DNA of 42,304 nucleotides, taken from assembly GCA_964567755.1 (NCBI GenBank), contig CAZMNW010000006.1, positions 1 through 42,304 of the forward strand, in the 5' to 3' direction. The notes under the pieces were generated by a model, which was given only the letters and a program-made list of their open reading frames with translations, searched no databases and was not told the origin of the DNA. Position 1 is the stretch's first letter. Each line of letters begins with the position of its first letter. The translations under genes were made by a program, and so were the position numbers. Of the stretch, positions 24,890-35,101 are shown in pieces. Source of the DNA: DASRJW01 sp964567755. Its GTDB lineage: Bacteria; Krumholzibacteriota; Krumholzibacteriia; G020349025.

Positions 24890-25663
24890 TCATGGCGACG
24901 GGCGGCGCCCTGCGGCGTCGACGATGGCAAGGAAGGACTTGGCGTCAAGACTCGCTCCACCGACGAGCGCCCCATCCACATCGGGTTGCCCGAGAAGAAT
25001 GGCGGCATTGTCGGGCTTGACGCTGCCGCCGTACAGCACACGCATCCTCGCCGCGACCTCGGATCCCACGAGGCCCGCCACTTGCTCGCGCAGGATGCGA
25101 TGCACGTCTTGGGCTTGCTCCGGTGTGGCGTTGCGTCCGGTACCGATGGCCCACACGGGCTCGTACGCCAGGGTCACCCACGCCCATTCGGCGCCACCCA
25201 GCCCTTCCAGGCCTTCTCGTACTTGCGTCGTCACGACACGCTCGGTGCTTCCCGCGTCACGTTCCGCCAGCGTCTCCCCCACACACACGATGGGACGAAG
25301 ACCGGCGTCGAGCACGGCGCGCACACGTTTCTGCACGCTGCGATTGGTCTCGCCGAAATGTTGCCGGCGCTCCGAATGGCCGACGAGGACCGTGGTGCAA
25401 CCGGCGTCGTGCAACATGGCGCCTGAGACTTCCCCGGTCCAGGCACCCGATCGTTCCCAATACAGGTTTTGCGCCCCGAGCCCGACTTCGGTGCCCTGCA
25501 GGATCTCGCGCGCAGCGGCCAGGCTGACGAACGGCGGGCACAGCACCACGTCGACTCCAGCCCGGCTCCCGAGCAAGCCATTGCGGATCTCGAGTGCCAG
25601 CCGGCGTGCTTCGCTCGGCCCGCAGTGCATTTTCCAATTGCCCGCGACGAGCGGTCGGCGCAT
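24890..25663 (-). CDS. tpiA: Triosephosphate isomerase
   Basis: 257 residues from ATG 25663, with GAGG six bases upstream; it starts one base after the pgk stop. It interconverts dihydroxyacetone phosphate and glyceraldehyde 3-phosphate. Family landmarks in order are the N-terminal LVAGNWKMH with catalytic Asn and Lys, GAQNLYWERSGAWTGEVS, the catalytic His in VLVGHSERR, the catalytic Glu with loop 6 in AYEPVWAIGTGRNATPEQAQ, and the phosphate-binding VLYGGSVKPDNA and DGALVGGASL. The length is normal. Translation is probably coupled to pgk. Confidence 0.98.
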   Translation of the reverse strand: MRRPLVAGNWKMHCGPSEARRLALEIRNGLLGSRAGVDVVLCPPFVSLAAAREILQGTEVGLGAQNLYWERSGAWTGEVSGAMLHDAGCTTVLVGHSERRQHFGETNRSVQKRVRAVLDAGLRPIVCVGETLAERDAGSTERVVTTQVREGLEGLGGAEWAWVTLAYEPVWAIGTGRNATPEQAQDVHRILREQVAGLVGSEVAARMRVLYGGSVKPDNAAILLGQPDVDGALVGGASLDAKSFLAIVDAAGRRPSP

Positions 25664-25664
25664 G

Positions 25665-26861
<1,197 letters not shown>

Positions 26862-26903
26862 GCGGGCCTCCCGGAGTTGCCGGAGCCACCGGCACGACAG
26901 CGC

Positions 26904-27902
26904 TCACACCAGGGTTTCGACGATCTCCGCCATGCGCTTCGCATAGGCAAACTCGTTGTCATACCACGCCACGACTTTCACCATCGTCTTGTCGAGCACG
27001 GTGGTCGACAGGGCATCGAAGATCGAGGAATGCGGGTTGCCGATGACGTCGCTCGACACCAGCGGCTCCTCGGAATACTCGAGGATCCCGGCGAGCGGCG
27101 GCTTGCTCGCCGCCGCCTTCATCGCCTCGTTCACCTGCGCCTTCGTGACCGGTGTCCTGAGCGTCACCACCAGGTCGACCACCGAACCATCGCTCACCGG
27201 CACACGCATCGCCATGCCATCCAACCTGCCTACGAGCTCCGGCAAGACCTTGGTCACCGCCACCGCCGCCCCCGTGGTGGTGGGGATGATGTTCAACTGC
27301 GCCGCCCGCGCGCGCCGCAGATCCGAGTGCGGCAGATCGAGTATGCGCTGGTCGTTGGTGTAGGCATGCACCGTGGTCATCAGGCCGCGTTCGACCCCGA
27401 AGGCATCGTGCAGCACCTTGACCACCGGCGCCAGACAATTGGTCGTGCAGGACGCGGTCGAGACGATGTGGTGTTTGCTCTTGTCGTAGAGATGGTCGTT
27501 CACGCCCTTGACGATGGTGATGTCTTCGCCCTTGGCCGGGGCCGAGATCAGCACCTTCTTGGCGCCGGCCTGGAGATGCTTTTGGGCGCCATCACGTTTG
27601 GTGAACAATCCCGTCGACTCGACGACGACTTCGACACCCAGCTTGGCCCACGGCAGGTTGGCCGGATCTTTCTCGGCCAGGACCAGGATGCGCCGGCCGT
27701 CCACCAGCAACGCCCCGTCGACGGCGCGCACCTCGCCCTGGAACGGCCCATGCACCGAGTCGCGCGCCAAGAGATGGGCCAAGGTCGGCGGATCGGTGAT
27801 GTCGTTGATGGCCACGATCTCGACGCGCGGGTTGCCGTGCAAGTGACGCAACACCAGCCGCCCGATGCGGCCGAAGCCGTTGATCCCGACCTTGAGTGCC
27901 AT
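26904..27902 (-). CDS. gap: Glyceraldehyde-3-phosphate dehydrogenase, type I
   Basis: 332 residues. It oxidises glyceraldehyde 3-phosphate to 1,3-bisphosphoglycerate with NAD(P). The Rossmann start is KVGINGFGRIGRLVLR, and NDITDPPT (about residues 33-40) carries the Asp that favours NAD. The catalytic Cys152 is in STASCTTNCLAPV, the catalytic His in HAYTNDQRILDLPH, then RRARAAQLNIIPTTTGAA and the C-terminal WYDNEFAYAKRM. The start is ATG 27902. It is followed by pgk after 42 bases and preceded by the phosphofructokinase gene after 36, all on the same strand. Confidence 0.98.
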   Translation of the reverse strand: MALKVGINGFGRIGRLVLRHLHGNPRVEIVAINDITDPPTLAHLLARDSVHGPFQGEVRAVDGALLVDGRRILVLAEKDPANLPWAKLGVEVVVESTGLFTKRDGAQKHLQAGAKKVLISAPAKGEDITIVKGVNDHLYDKSKHHIVSTASCTTNCLAPVVKVLHDAFGVERGLMTTVHAYTNDQRILDLPHSDLRRARAAQLNIIPTTTGAAVAVTKVLPELVGRLDGMAMRVPVSDGSVVDLVVTLRTPVTKAQVNEAMKAAASKPPLAGILEYSEEPLVSSDVIGNPHSSIFDALSTTVLDKTMVKVVAWYDNEFAYAKRMAEIVETLV

Positions 27903-27938
27903 GAATTTCCCTCCGCATGCCGCTCGAGTTGTCGTGCC

Positions 27939-28979
27939 CTAGCCGAAGAAGACCTGGGCGATCTCGTACCACGACGGGTCCAGAGTCTTGATGCCGCTCT
28001 TGGCGACGGCGAGGTCCACCGCCTCGATGCGATTCCCCTGCAACGCGACCATCTTGCCGAACTGTCCCTGCAGCACCAGCTCCACGGCGCGGACTCCGAA
28101 ACGCGTGGCCAGCACGCGGTCGAACGCGGTGGGCGTGCCGCCGCGCTGGATGTGCCCGAGGACGGAGACGCGAGTGTCGAAGCCGGTCTTCTGATTGATG
28201 GCGGCGCCAATGACGTTGCCGATGCCGCCGAGCTTCACGTGGCCGAAGGCGTCGAGCTCTTCGCTGCTCGTGACCACGCCCGCTTCACCCTCGCGGGCCT
28301 TGAGTCGCGCGCCCTCGGCGACGACGACGATGCTGAAGTCCTTGCCGCGCTGGTGGCGCTTGAGAATGGTGTCGCACATCTCGTCGACATCCACCGGGCG
28401 CTCCGGGATCAGGATGACGTCGGCGCCCCCGGCGATGCCGGCGCACACCGCGATCCAGCCGGTGTGCCGGCCCATCACCTCGACGACGATGACCCGATCG
28501 TGCGATTCCGCCGTGGTGTGCAGGCGATCGATGGCCTCGGTCGCGATGTTGAGCGCGGTGTCGAATCCGAAGGTGTAGTCGGTGCCGCGCAAGTCGTTGT
28601 CGATGGTCTTGGGCACACCGACGACGGGCAGTCCGCGCTCGTGTAGATCCGCGGCCACGCCCAGAGTGTCCTCGCCGCCGATGGCGATCAGGCCGTCCAG
28701 CTGCCAGCTGCGAAAGTGCTCCTCGACCTGTTCCATGCCGCCGGGTTCCGTGCGCGGATTGGTGCGCGACGTTCCCAGAATGGTGCCGCCCTTGGGCAAG
28801 ATGCCCGACACCGAGCGCACCGACAGCTCCTCCGCCAGGCCCTGCATCATGCCGTACCAGCCCTTGCGGATCCCGAGCACCGTCCCCTCTGCATCGCGAT
28901 GGAACTTGCGCACGGCGGCCCGGATCACGGCGTTGAGACCAGGGCAATCGCCGCCGCCGGTCAGGATGCCGATGTTCAC
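27939..28979 (-). CDS. 6-phosphofructokinase of the pyrophosphate-dependent type
   Basis: 346 residues from GTG 28979, with GGAG six bases upstream; the longer frame to 29015 adds 12 residues before the fold. PFK signatures are ILTGGGDCPGLNAVIR, GWYGMMQGLAEE, LGTSRTNPRT, IGGEDTLGVA, VPKTIDNDLRGTDYTFGFDTA, VEVMGRHTGWIA and LGHIQRGGTPTAFDRVLATR. Positions 104 and 124 (E. coli numbering coincides with the numbering here) are Asp104 in GGEDT and Lys124 in VPKTIDND. ATP enzymes of the E. coli type have Gly at both. Asp104 plus Lys124 is the established signature for use of pyrophosphate, as in the Amycolatopsis PPi-PFK, which also has GGEDT. The reaction would be reversible and save ATP. It heads the pfk-gap-pgk-tpiA run. 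Confidence 0.93.
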   Translation of the reverse strand: MNIGILTGGGDCPGLNAVIRAAVRKFHRDAEGTVLGIRKGWYGMMQGLAEELSVRSVSGILPKGGTILGTSRTNPRTEPGGMEQVEEHFRSWQLDGLIAIGGEDTLGVAADLHERGLPVVGVPKTIDNDLRGTDYTFGFDTALNIATEAIDRLHTTAESHDRVIVVEVMGRHTGWIAVCAGIAGGADVILIPERPVDVDEMCDTILKRHQRGKDFSIVVVAEGARLKAREGEAGVVTSSEELDAFGHVKLGGIGNVIGAAINQKTGFDTRVSVLGHIQRGGTPTAFDRVLATRFGVRAVELVLQGQFGKMVALQGNRIEAVDLAVAKSGIKTLDPSWYEIAQVFFG

Positions 28980-29054
28980 TCGCTGCTCCCTCCGCGCGCT
29001 GGGCCGCTGGGCCACTGTACCGGTTGGCCTCTTCTAGCACAAAAACCGCGCCGA

Positions 29055-29870
29055 TCACAGGCCCGGATCGATGCCGCGCGGCGCGGCGTCCCCGCGTGCT
29101 CGGCACAGGCAAAGCACCGCGCTCTGATGCGGCTCCATCCCGAGTGCGTCGAGTGCGGCCGTGCTGGTGGCACCCGTCGTGACGACATCGTCCACGAGCA
29201 CCACGAAGGGAGCGCCGGGTGGCAGCGGACCCATGCGCGCGAAGGCACCGCGCACTTGCGCCGCGCGCGCATGGTGCGGCACCTGTGCCAGCGGCAGGGT
29301 GGAGCGACGACGCGCCAGCAGTCCTGCGTGCACCGGAGCGCCGAGCTTCCGCCCCATCTCCGCGGCTAGGAGTGCGCTCTGGTTGAATCCACGCGTACGC
29401 AACCGCTCGACGTGCAACGGCACCGGCACGAGAACCAGCGTCTGCGCCGGAAACACGTGGCGTGCGGCGCGGGTCATGCGCACACCGAACCATTCGGCGA
29501 GCTCGACCACACCCTCGTACTTGAAGGCATGCACCAAGGCGAACAACTCGGGACACGGGTCGAAGACGCTCACCACCGTGTGGCCGGTGCCGCTGTGGAT
29601 GCTCGTCCGGGGCCGGATCTGCGACGCACACTTCGCGCACAATAATGGCAGCGGCACCGACCACGGCCCGGCGAAGGATCGGCGCAAGGCGCCGTTCACC
29701 AGGCGCGACACCGGACGCGCAGGCGATTCGTTTGTGTCCTCGAGGCCTTGTTCACAGTGACGACACGCTGCCGGCAACACCGCCGAGACGACATCGTCCA
29801 TGACGCGCTGTGTCGCCGCGAATGCCATCGCCCGCACCCGCCCACACCACTTCTTGCATCTCGAATTCAC
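29055..29870 (-). CDS. comF: ComF-family phosphoribosyltransferase-like protein
   Basis: 271 residues if started at GTG 29870 behind AAGGGG; ATG 29828 (14 codons later) is an alternative without a clear binding site. The double-zinc-ribbon N-terminus has PAACRHCEQG and LLCAKCASQI. The phosphoribosyltransferase core includes VHAFKYEGVVELAEWFG, VLVPVPLHVERLRTRGFNQSALLA (family 'P-x-P-x-h-x-x-R-x-x-x-RGFNq'), LARRRSTLPLAQVPHHARAAQVRGAF and the PRPP loop FVVLVDDVVTTGATSTAA. ComF proteins assist uptake of DNA in natural transformation and possibly other nucleotide work. No other competence genes are nearby. The 218 bases between it and aroE upstream hold no convincing gene. Confidence 0.93.
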   Translation of the reverse strand: MNSRCKKWCGRVRAMAFAATQRVMDDVVSAVLPAACRHCEQGLEDTNESPARPVSRLVNGALRRSFAGPWSVPLPLLCAKCASQIRPRTSIHSGTGHTVVSVFDPCPELFALVHAFKYEGVVELAEWFGVRMTRAARHVFPAQTLVLVPVPLHVERLRTRGFNQSALLAAEMGRKLGAPVHAGLLARRRSTLPLAQVPHHARAAQVRGAFARMGPLPPGAPFVVLVDDVVTTGATSTAALDALGMEPHQSAVLCLCRARGDAAPRGIDPGL

Positions 29871-30088
29871 GCTCCCCCCTTTCCGCGGCGCCGCGCGGCT
29901 CGAGCATTCTCGGCGGCGTCACGAACGCGTCCGCGAGCGCAGGAGGCGCGAGCAGCGTTCGTGCCGAGCGATCGAGCGCGCAGGAGCGCGCGCGAGGAGC
30001 GTCCGCCGAGGCCACTCGTGCCGTGCGGCGCCGCCCGCAGGACGGCCCGCGAGAGCCAGCGCTGCGACCGCGCGTGTCACCCAGCGTT

Positions 30089-31027
30089 TCAGTCGAGACC
30101 GACGCTGCGACGCATGATGTCGACGGGAGGTGCGAGCCCGGTCCAAAGGTGCAGCGAGCGCCCTCCCTGGTGCACGAGCATGCCGAGGCCATTGGTGCAC
30201 CGCAGCCCGGCGGCGCGTGCCGCGCGCAGGAGCGCCGTCTCGGCAGGGCGATAGATGGCCTCGAAGACGAACAACCCCGGGGGTGCCGCTTGCACCGACA
30301 GTGGACTTGGATCCTGGAGCTTCATGCCCAAGCTCGTCGTCTGCACCAGCAGGACGGCGTCGTCGAAAAATCTTGGCGGCGGTTCTGCGAGTGCTCCATG
30401 CGCGAGCAACGGCAGCGGACCTGACCACACCGCGGCGATGGAGTCGAGCATGTGGCGGGCAGCATCGGCCCGGCGCGCCAGCACGCGCACCGACGCCGCC
30501 CCGGCGCCAAGCGCCGCGACCACGGCCGATCGCGCCATGCCGCCGGCGCCGACGATGAGCACCGGCGCACCGGCCATCTGTACGCCATGCTCGCCGAGAC
30601 TTGCCACGAGTCCATCCACGTCCGTGTTGTGACCGCGCCAGAACGCAGCCGTTCCGGCGCCCATGGCTTGGGCTGGCATGGCACTGCAGACGATGGTGTT
30701 GACAGCGCCAATCATTCGCGCAGTGTCATCGACCGCATCCATGAACCGCATCACGGTCTGCTTGTGTGGCGAGGTCACATTTGCGCCGGCAATGCGTTGC
30801 GCCACCGCACCGGCGCGCAGGTCCTCTAACGCCTGCGGCAATCGCTCCGGGACGATGTCGACGGCGAGATAGACCGCATCCAAGCCCAAGGCAGCGAGAC
30901 CAGCCATCTGCAAGCGTGGCGACAGCGAATGAACGACCGGATGGCCGAGGAGGACGAAGACCTTTGAACTTTTTGTCCCGGAATAGACGATGCGGCGATC
31001 CGCGATCTCGACCTGGAATGCGCCCAT
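30089..31027 (-). CDS. aroE: Shikimate dehydrogenase
   Basis: 312 residues from ATG 31027, overlapping the lgt stop by one base (TGATG). It reduces 3-dehydroshikimate to shikimate in aromatic amino acid synthesis. Landmarks are VFVLLGHPVVHSLSPRLQMAG (shikimate-binding SLS), GANVTSPHKQTVMRFMD with the catalytic Lys, IGAVNTIV, HNTDVDGLVASL with the catalytic Asp, the nucleotide-binding VLIVGAGGMARSAVVAAL, and the C-terminal TNGLGMLVHQGGRSLHLWTG. It is longer than E. coli AroE (272) because of inserts around residues 120-135 and a leader of ~20 residues before the fold. The gene is in the lgt-aroE-comF string; metabolic coupling to lgt is not expected. Confidence 0.95.
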   Translation of the reverse strand: MGAFQVEIADRRIVYSGTKSSKVFVLLGHPVVHSLSPRLQMAGLAALGLDAVYLAVDIVPERLPQALEDLRAGAVAQRIAGANVTSPHKQTVMRFMDAVDDTARMIGAVNTIVCSAMPAQAMGAGTAAFWRGHNTDVDGLVASLGEHGVQMAGAPVLIVGAGGMARSAVVAALGAGAASVRVLARRADAARHMLDSIAAVWSGPLPLLAHGALAEPPPRFFDDAVLLVQTTSLGMKLQDPSPLSVQAAPPGLFVFEAIYRPAETALLRAARAAGLRCTNGLGMLVHQGGRSLHLWTGLAPPVDIMRRSVGLD

Positions 31028-31854
31028 CACCGGGCGCTGGGAAGCCTGGATGCTTCTCCCGTCTTGGGTGCGGCGAGAACCGCGGTGCCGACGGCACGCG
31101 AGTCGCGAATGGCGGCGTAGAGCAGCACCCCCAGCAGGCAGGAGCCGAGGCTGATGAGCTGATTCACCGTCAATGGCCCCGCGACGTAGACATTGGCTTC
31201 GTAATAGCGGAAGAAATCGAGCGTGAAGCGCCCGAAACCTGCGAGCACCAGGTAGAGCGCGAACACCTGCCCTTCCCGCCGTTGACGGCGATCGTAGAGC
31301 AGAAGCAGGACGAGAATCACCAGGCCTTCCAAGGAAGAATACAGCTGCGTCGGGTGCAGCGGCGATTCGCCGAACAAGCGGCCGCCGAAGGTTTCCGCCG
31401 GAAGACTTAAGCCCCAAGGCAGGTCGGTCGGTTTGCCGTAGCAGCAGCCGTTGAGGAAGCAGCCGATCCGCGTCAGCATGAGACCGAAGCCCAAGCTCGG
31501 GGCCACGACATCGGCCATGCGCAGGAACGGGGTCTCACGCCGGCGCAGGTACACCCATGCCGAGATCATCGCCGCGATCACGCCGCCGTACATCGTCAGG
31601 CCGCCGCGCCACACAGCGATGACATCGATGAAGGAGCGGATCTCGGCGCGGTGGAAGAGGACGTACATCAGTCGAGCGCCGAGAATGGCGGCGAAGACGA
31701 TGACCAGAGAGGTGTCGTACACCGTCTCGACGCTCAAGCCACGCCGCGGGGCGCGCCGTGCGGCCAGCCAGATGCCGGCGAAAAACGACACGGCCAGCAA
31801 GAAGCCGTACGAGTGCAGTGCGAGCGGTCCGATCTCGAGAATCGTCGGATACAT
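31027..31854 (-). CDS. lgt: Prolipoprotein diacylglyceryl transferase
   Basis: 275 residues from ATG 31854, with AGGA seven bases upstream. It transfers diacylglycerol to the lipobox cysteine of prolipoproteins in the inner membrane. It has about seven transmembrane segments and the family motifs HSYGFLLAVSFFAGIWLA, WRGGLTMYGGVIAA, the Lgt signature RIGCFLNGCCYGKPT, RLFGESPLHPTQLYSSLEG (conserved His) and FGRFTLDFFR. The C-terminal ~25 residues are a soluble tail. The selenoprotein-like lipoprotein encoded at 39921 would be one of its substrates. It follows rodA by about 100 bases. Confidence 0.97.
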   Translation of the reverse strand: MYPTILEIGPLALHSYGFLLAVSFFAGIWLAARRAPRRGLSVETVYDTSLVIVFAAILGARLMYVLFHRAEIRSFIDVIAVWRGGLTMYGGVIAAMISAWVYLRRRETPFLRMADVVAPSLGFGLMLTRIGCFLNGCCYGKPTDLPWGLSLPAETFGGRLFGESPLHPTQLYSSLEGLVILVLLLLYDRRQRREGQVFALYLVLAGFGRFTLDFFRYYEANVYVAGPLTVNQLISLGSCLLGVLLYAAIRDSRAVGTAVLAAPKTGEASRLPSAR

Positions 31855-31863
31855 GTGCCGATC

Positions 31864-31959
31864 CTACGTCCAGCGGCCCCTCGAGTTCATCGGCGCTCCG
31901 TCCGGGCGCGCGTCGATGCGAGCACCTCGAGTCAATGTATCGAAAAGAATAGCCCGCAT
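31864..31959 (-). CDS. Possible 31-residue small ORF between rodA and lgt
   Basis: ATG 31959 overlaps the rodA stop by one base in the form TGATG, exactly as at other coupled junctions in this window, and the ORF ends at 31864, nine bases before lgt. The product would begin MRAILFDTLTRGARI and is basic and hydrophilic after that. No family is recognised. It may simply be a device for carrying ribosomes from rodA to lgt, or an accident of the 104-base spacer. Confidence 0.3.
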   Translation of the reverse strand: MRAILFDTLTRGARIDARPDGAPMNSRGRWT

Positions 31960-33245
31960 CAATACTCGCGCCAGCGGGCGCCTAGGTTGAGCAGCACGCC
32001 GAGAAGAAAAAGCGTCACCAGCATCGAGCTGCCGCCGTAGCTGACCAATGGTAACGGAATCCCGGCCACCGGGATGAGTCCGACCGTCATCCCGACGTTC
32101 TGCGTGACGTGGAACATCAGGTAGGCCGCGATGCCGAAGGCGGCATAGCGCACGAACCCATTGCGTGCCCGTGCCGCGAAGGCGATTCCACGCAGCACGA
32201 TCAGAGCGAACAGACACAGGATCACCACGCCCCCCACCAGACCGAACTCTTCGCCGATGACCGAGAAAATGAAATCGGTGTGACGCGCGGGCAGGAAGGC
32301 CAGCTCCTTCTGCGTTCCTTCGAGAAACCCTTGCCCCAGGAAACCGCCCGCGCCGACCGCGATCTTCGATTGCGCCACGTGATACCCCTGGCCCAAATGA
32401 TCGAGCTCGGGGTTGAAGAACGACAGGATGCGTTGCTGCTGGTACGGGCGCAAGTGGCTCCACAGCCATGGTTCGAGAAAATGGACGCTGATGTTGGCGA
32501 CGAAAAGACTGATGTTCTCCCACAGGTAGGCGCGTTGCCACAACGTCAGCGCGAAGACCGCGACCACGAACACCAGCCACGGCCACCACATGTGTTGCTC
32601 GGTGCGCAAGAAGAGATGCATGAGGAAACCGATCCCCGGCGATCCCAGCAAGACAATGTGCCCGAGCTTCAAACCGCGCCAGAAGAGCATGGGAATGAGG
32701 ATGGCGAAGAACACGAGTGCCGTGCCGAGATCGGGCTGCTTCAAAATGAGGACCACGGGTGGCAACACGATGAGTCCCGGGACGATCAGGCTGCTCAGGC
32801 GATTGCCGTCGCTGGTGCGCGAGCTCATGTAGCGCGCCAGCACGAAGATCAGCGCCACCTTGGCAAATTCGGACGGCTGGAATTGGATGGGCCCGAGGTG
32901 AATCCAGCGCTCGACGTCGCCCCCCCCGCCGATGCACAGCACCACGGCGAGCAGCACAAAGGAGAGCCCGTACTGCAACCACGCGGAGGCCTCGAGCAAG
33001 CGATAGGGGGTCCAGAAACCGAGATAGAGCGCCCCCAACCCCAACGCGATCCAGGCGAATTGACGGTAGAAAATACCGGGCCCCACGAGCAGGGTGCGAT
33101 TCCATTCGCCCTCGACGGGCGCGTGCGTGACACTGTAAAGCGTCACCAGTGAGATGGCGAGCAACGCCAGAATCGCCGCCAGTGCCGGCCGGTCGACGCG
33201 CTCGACGAAGCGGCGCGTGCCGAGAACTCCGTCTCCGACGCTCAC
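31959..33245 (-). CDS. rodA: Rod-shape SEDS peptidoglycan glycosyltransferase RodA
   Basis: 428 residues from GTG 33245, whose start overlaps the PBP2 stop by four bases (GTGA). It polymerises lipid II glycan strands in the elongasome as partner of PBP2. There are about ten membrane segments. SEDS landmarks are HLGPIQFQPSEFAKVALIFV, LILKQPDLGTALVFF (with the catalytic Asp region in this family), LGQGYHVAQSKIAVGAGG, TDFIFSVIGEEFGLVGG, and the C-terminal MTVGLIPVAGIPLPLVSYGG. The gene order mreB-mreC-mreD-mrdA-rodA is the classic cell-shape operon. Confidence 0.97.
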   Translation of the reverse strand: MSVGDGVLGTRRFVERVDRPALAAILALLAISLVTLYSVTHAPVEGEWNRTLLVGPGIFYRQFAWIALGLGALYLGFWTPYRLLEASAWLQYGLSFVLLAVVLCIGGGGDVERWIHLGPIQFQPSEFAKVALIFVLARYMSSRTSDGNRLSSLIVPGLIVLPPVVLILKQPDLGTALVFFAILIPMLFWRGLKLGHIVLLGSPGIGFLMHLFLRTEQHMWWPWLVFVVAVFALTLWQRAYLWENISLFVANISVHFLEPWLWSHLRPYQQQRILSFFNPELDHLGQGYHVAQSKIAVGAGGFLGQGFLEGTQKELAFLPARHTDFIFSVIGEEFGLVGGVVILCLFALIVLRGIAFAARARNGFVRYAAFGIAAYLMFHVTQNVGMTVGLIPVAGIPLPLVSYGGSSMLVTLFLLGVLLNLGARWREY

Positions 33246-35101
33246 AACGTCGCCTCCCGCACCAGACCGAGCCGGCGCAACTCGGGGAGGCGCTTCCAGT
33301 ACGCGGCGCCTTCATCCGTCAAGCCGAAATACTGCGCCACGATCTGGCGCGCAATGGGCGCCGCCACGGCGCCGCCATGCCCAGCGCGCTCGACGATGAC
33401 GACGCCGGCGATACGCGGGGCGTCGTGGGGAGCGTAGAAAACGAACCAGGCGTGGTCTTCTTGCTTGCCCGGCGTTTCCGCGGTTCCGGTCTTGCCGCAG
33501 ACGATGAGCGAGTCGGGCAGTGCTGCGTGTCCTGTTCCATGCTCGCCGACGACGACTTGCAGCATGGCGCGCTGCAGGAAGTGCAGCGAGGCCGGGGTCA
33601 GCGCCCCTTCCTTGGCCACCTTGGGCCTCTCGGCGCGCAGCGTGCGGCCGCGTGCATCGACGACCCGTTGCACGATCTGGGGCACCATCAGATTGCCGCC
33701 ATTGGCGACGGCGGCGGCCACGCGCGCCAGCTGCAGCGGCGTGACCAGGACTTCTCCTTGTCCGATGATGCAATTCACCGCCACGGCCGTCGTCCAGCCG
33801 CGCGGGCCGAGAACACGATCATAGTAGGCAGTGTCGGGAATGAGGCCGTCGTCTTCGGGCAGTGCGAACCCGGTGCGCGCCCCCAGGCCGAATTGCCGCG
33901 CGGTCGCGGCAAGCCGATCGATGCCGAGCACGCGCGCGTGCTGATAGAAGTAGACGTCACAGGATTGTTCGAAGCCACCGAGGAGATTCAAGCTGCCATG
34001 GCCTTGTTCCTTGTGGCAACGGAACTGCCGATTGCCGACCTGATACCAACCCGGGCAGGCCTGGCGATACTGATTCGGGCTGACGATGCGATTGTCGAGC
34101 AACGCCGCCGCCGAAATGATCTTGAACGTCGAGCCAGGCGGATAGCCAGCAACGGCATAGCGATTGAACAGCGGCGTCAGCGGATCGCTGCGCAACACCT
34201 CGTACTCGGCGGTCGAAATGCCGACGGCGAAGCGGTTGAGATCGTATCCCGGTTTGCTCACGGCCGCCAACAGCTCGCCCGTGTGCACGTCGAGCACGAC
34301 CGCGGCGCCGGCGCGGTCGGCGGGCCAGAAGAGGGTCTCGATCGCCTGTTGCAGCTCGAAATCGATGGTGAGATAGACGTCGTTCCCCGGCACCGGCGGC
34401 TCGGCGCGGTCGACGAGCTCGAAGAGCTCTTGGCCGGAAGCGTTGACCTGCACCCATCTGCGGCCGTCGAATCCGCGCAGATCGTCCTCGCACAGATTCT
34501 CGACCCCGGACTTGCCGGTGACGTCGCCGAGGCGATACGCGCGCGGTCCGGCGGAATTGTCGACCTTTTCCTGCGCGACCTCGCCGACGTACCCGAGCAC
34601 GTGGGTGGCAAAATCACCGAAGATGTAACGTCGGCGACCCCGCGCTTCGAGCCAGGCGCCGGGATATTGTGCCCGGTTTTCTTCGAAGCGCGACACCTGC
34701 GCCTTGCTCAGGTTGCCGAGGACCTTGGTGGGTTCGTGACTGCGCCGACGCGCGCGCTGGGTCTGCGCGCGGGCGCGGGCCGCCGTGGTGTCGACGCCGA
34801 AATCACGCGCCAGAGAGTGCAGCAACTCCCCATCTTGCAGAGTCGCGGCGTCGACGAACAGCTGATACTCGGCGACGTTGTCCACCATGCTCTTGCCATT
34901 GCGGTCGCGCAGCACGCCTCGGGGTGCGATGACGCGCTTGATGCGGAATTGATTCTCGCGCGCCAACCGTTCGTACGTGCGGTGTTCGAGCACTTGTACT
35001 TCGAAGAGACGCACCGCCACCATGGCGAAGATGGCGACGACAATGGCGTAGGCCGCGTGGACGGTCCGCCGCTCAGCGTCTCGCAAGTTGTGAACGGCCA
35101 A
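33242..35101 (-). CDS. mrdA: Penicillin-binding protein 2 (elongasome transpeptidase)
   Basis: 619 residues if begun at TTG 35101, 29 bases inside the end of mreD, with GGGAGGGGG about ten bases upstream; a later start would cut the membrane anchor. One N-terminal transmembrane helix (AYAIVVAIFAMVAVRLFEVQ) precedes a class B PBP pedestal (RGVLRDRNGK) and the transpeptidase domain. The active-site motifs are complete: Ser324-Thr-Phe-Lys327 in PPGSTFKI, Ser380-Cys-Asp382 (SxD form) in FEQSCDVYFY, and Lys536-Thr-Gly-Thr in CGKTGTAETPG. It crosslinks peptidoglycan during elongation with RodA and MreC. The length is normal for the family. Confidence 0.97.
   Translation of the reverse strand: MAVHNLRDAERRTVHAAYAIVVAIFAMVAVRLFEVQVLEHRTYERLARENQFRIKRVIAPRGVLRDRNGKSMVDNVAEYQLFVDAATLQDGELLHSLARDFGVDTTAARARAQTQRARRRSHEPTKVLGNLSKAQVSRFEENRAQYPGAWLEARGRRRYIFGDFATHVLGYVGEVAQEKVDNSAGPRAYRLGDVTGKSGVENLCEDDLRGFDGRRWVQVNASGQELFELVDRAEPPVPGNDVYLTIDFELQQAIETLFWPADRAGAAVVLDVHTGELLAAVSKPGYDLNRFAVGISTAEYEVLRSDPLTPLFNRYAVAGYPPGSTFKIISAAALLDNRIVSPNQYRQACPGWYQVGNRQFRCHKEQGHGSLNLLGGFEQSCDVYFYQHARVLGIDRLAATARQFGLGARTGFALPEDDGLIPDTAYYDRVLGPRGWTTAVAVNCIIGQGEVLVTPLQLARVAAAVANGGNLMVPQIVQRVVDARGRTLRAERPKVAKEGALTPASLHFLQRAMLQVVVGEHGTGHAALPDSLIVCGKTGTAETPGKQEDHAWFVFYAPHDAPRIAGVVIVERAGHGGAVAAPIARQIVAQYFGLTDEGAAYWKRLPELRRLGLVREATL

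Noticed and set aside
29871..30088. Possible small gene between aroE and comF
   Set aside because: Several overlapping Arg/Ala-rich frames, none with a credible start signal or recognisable content; nothing else seen there.
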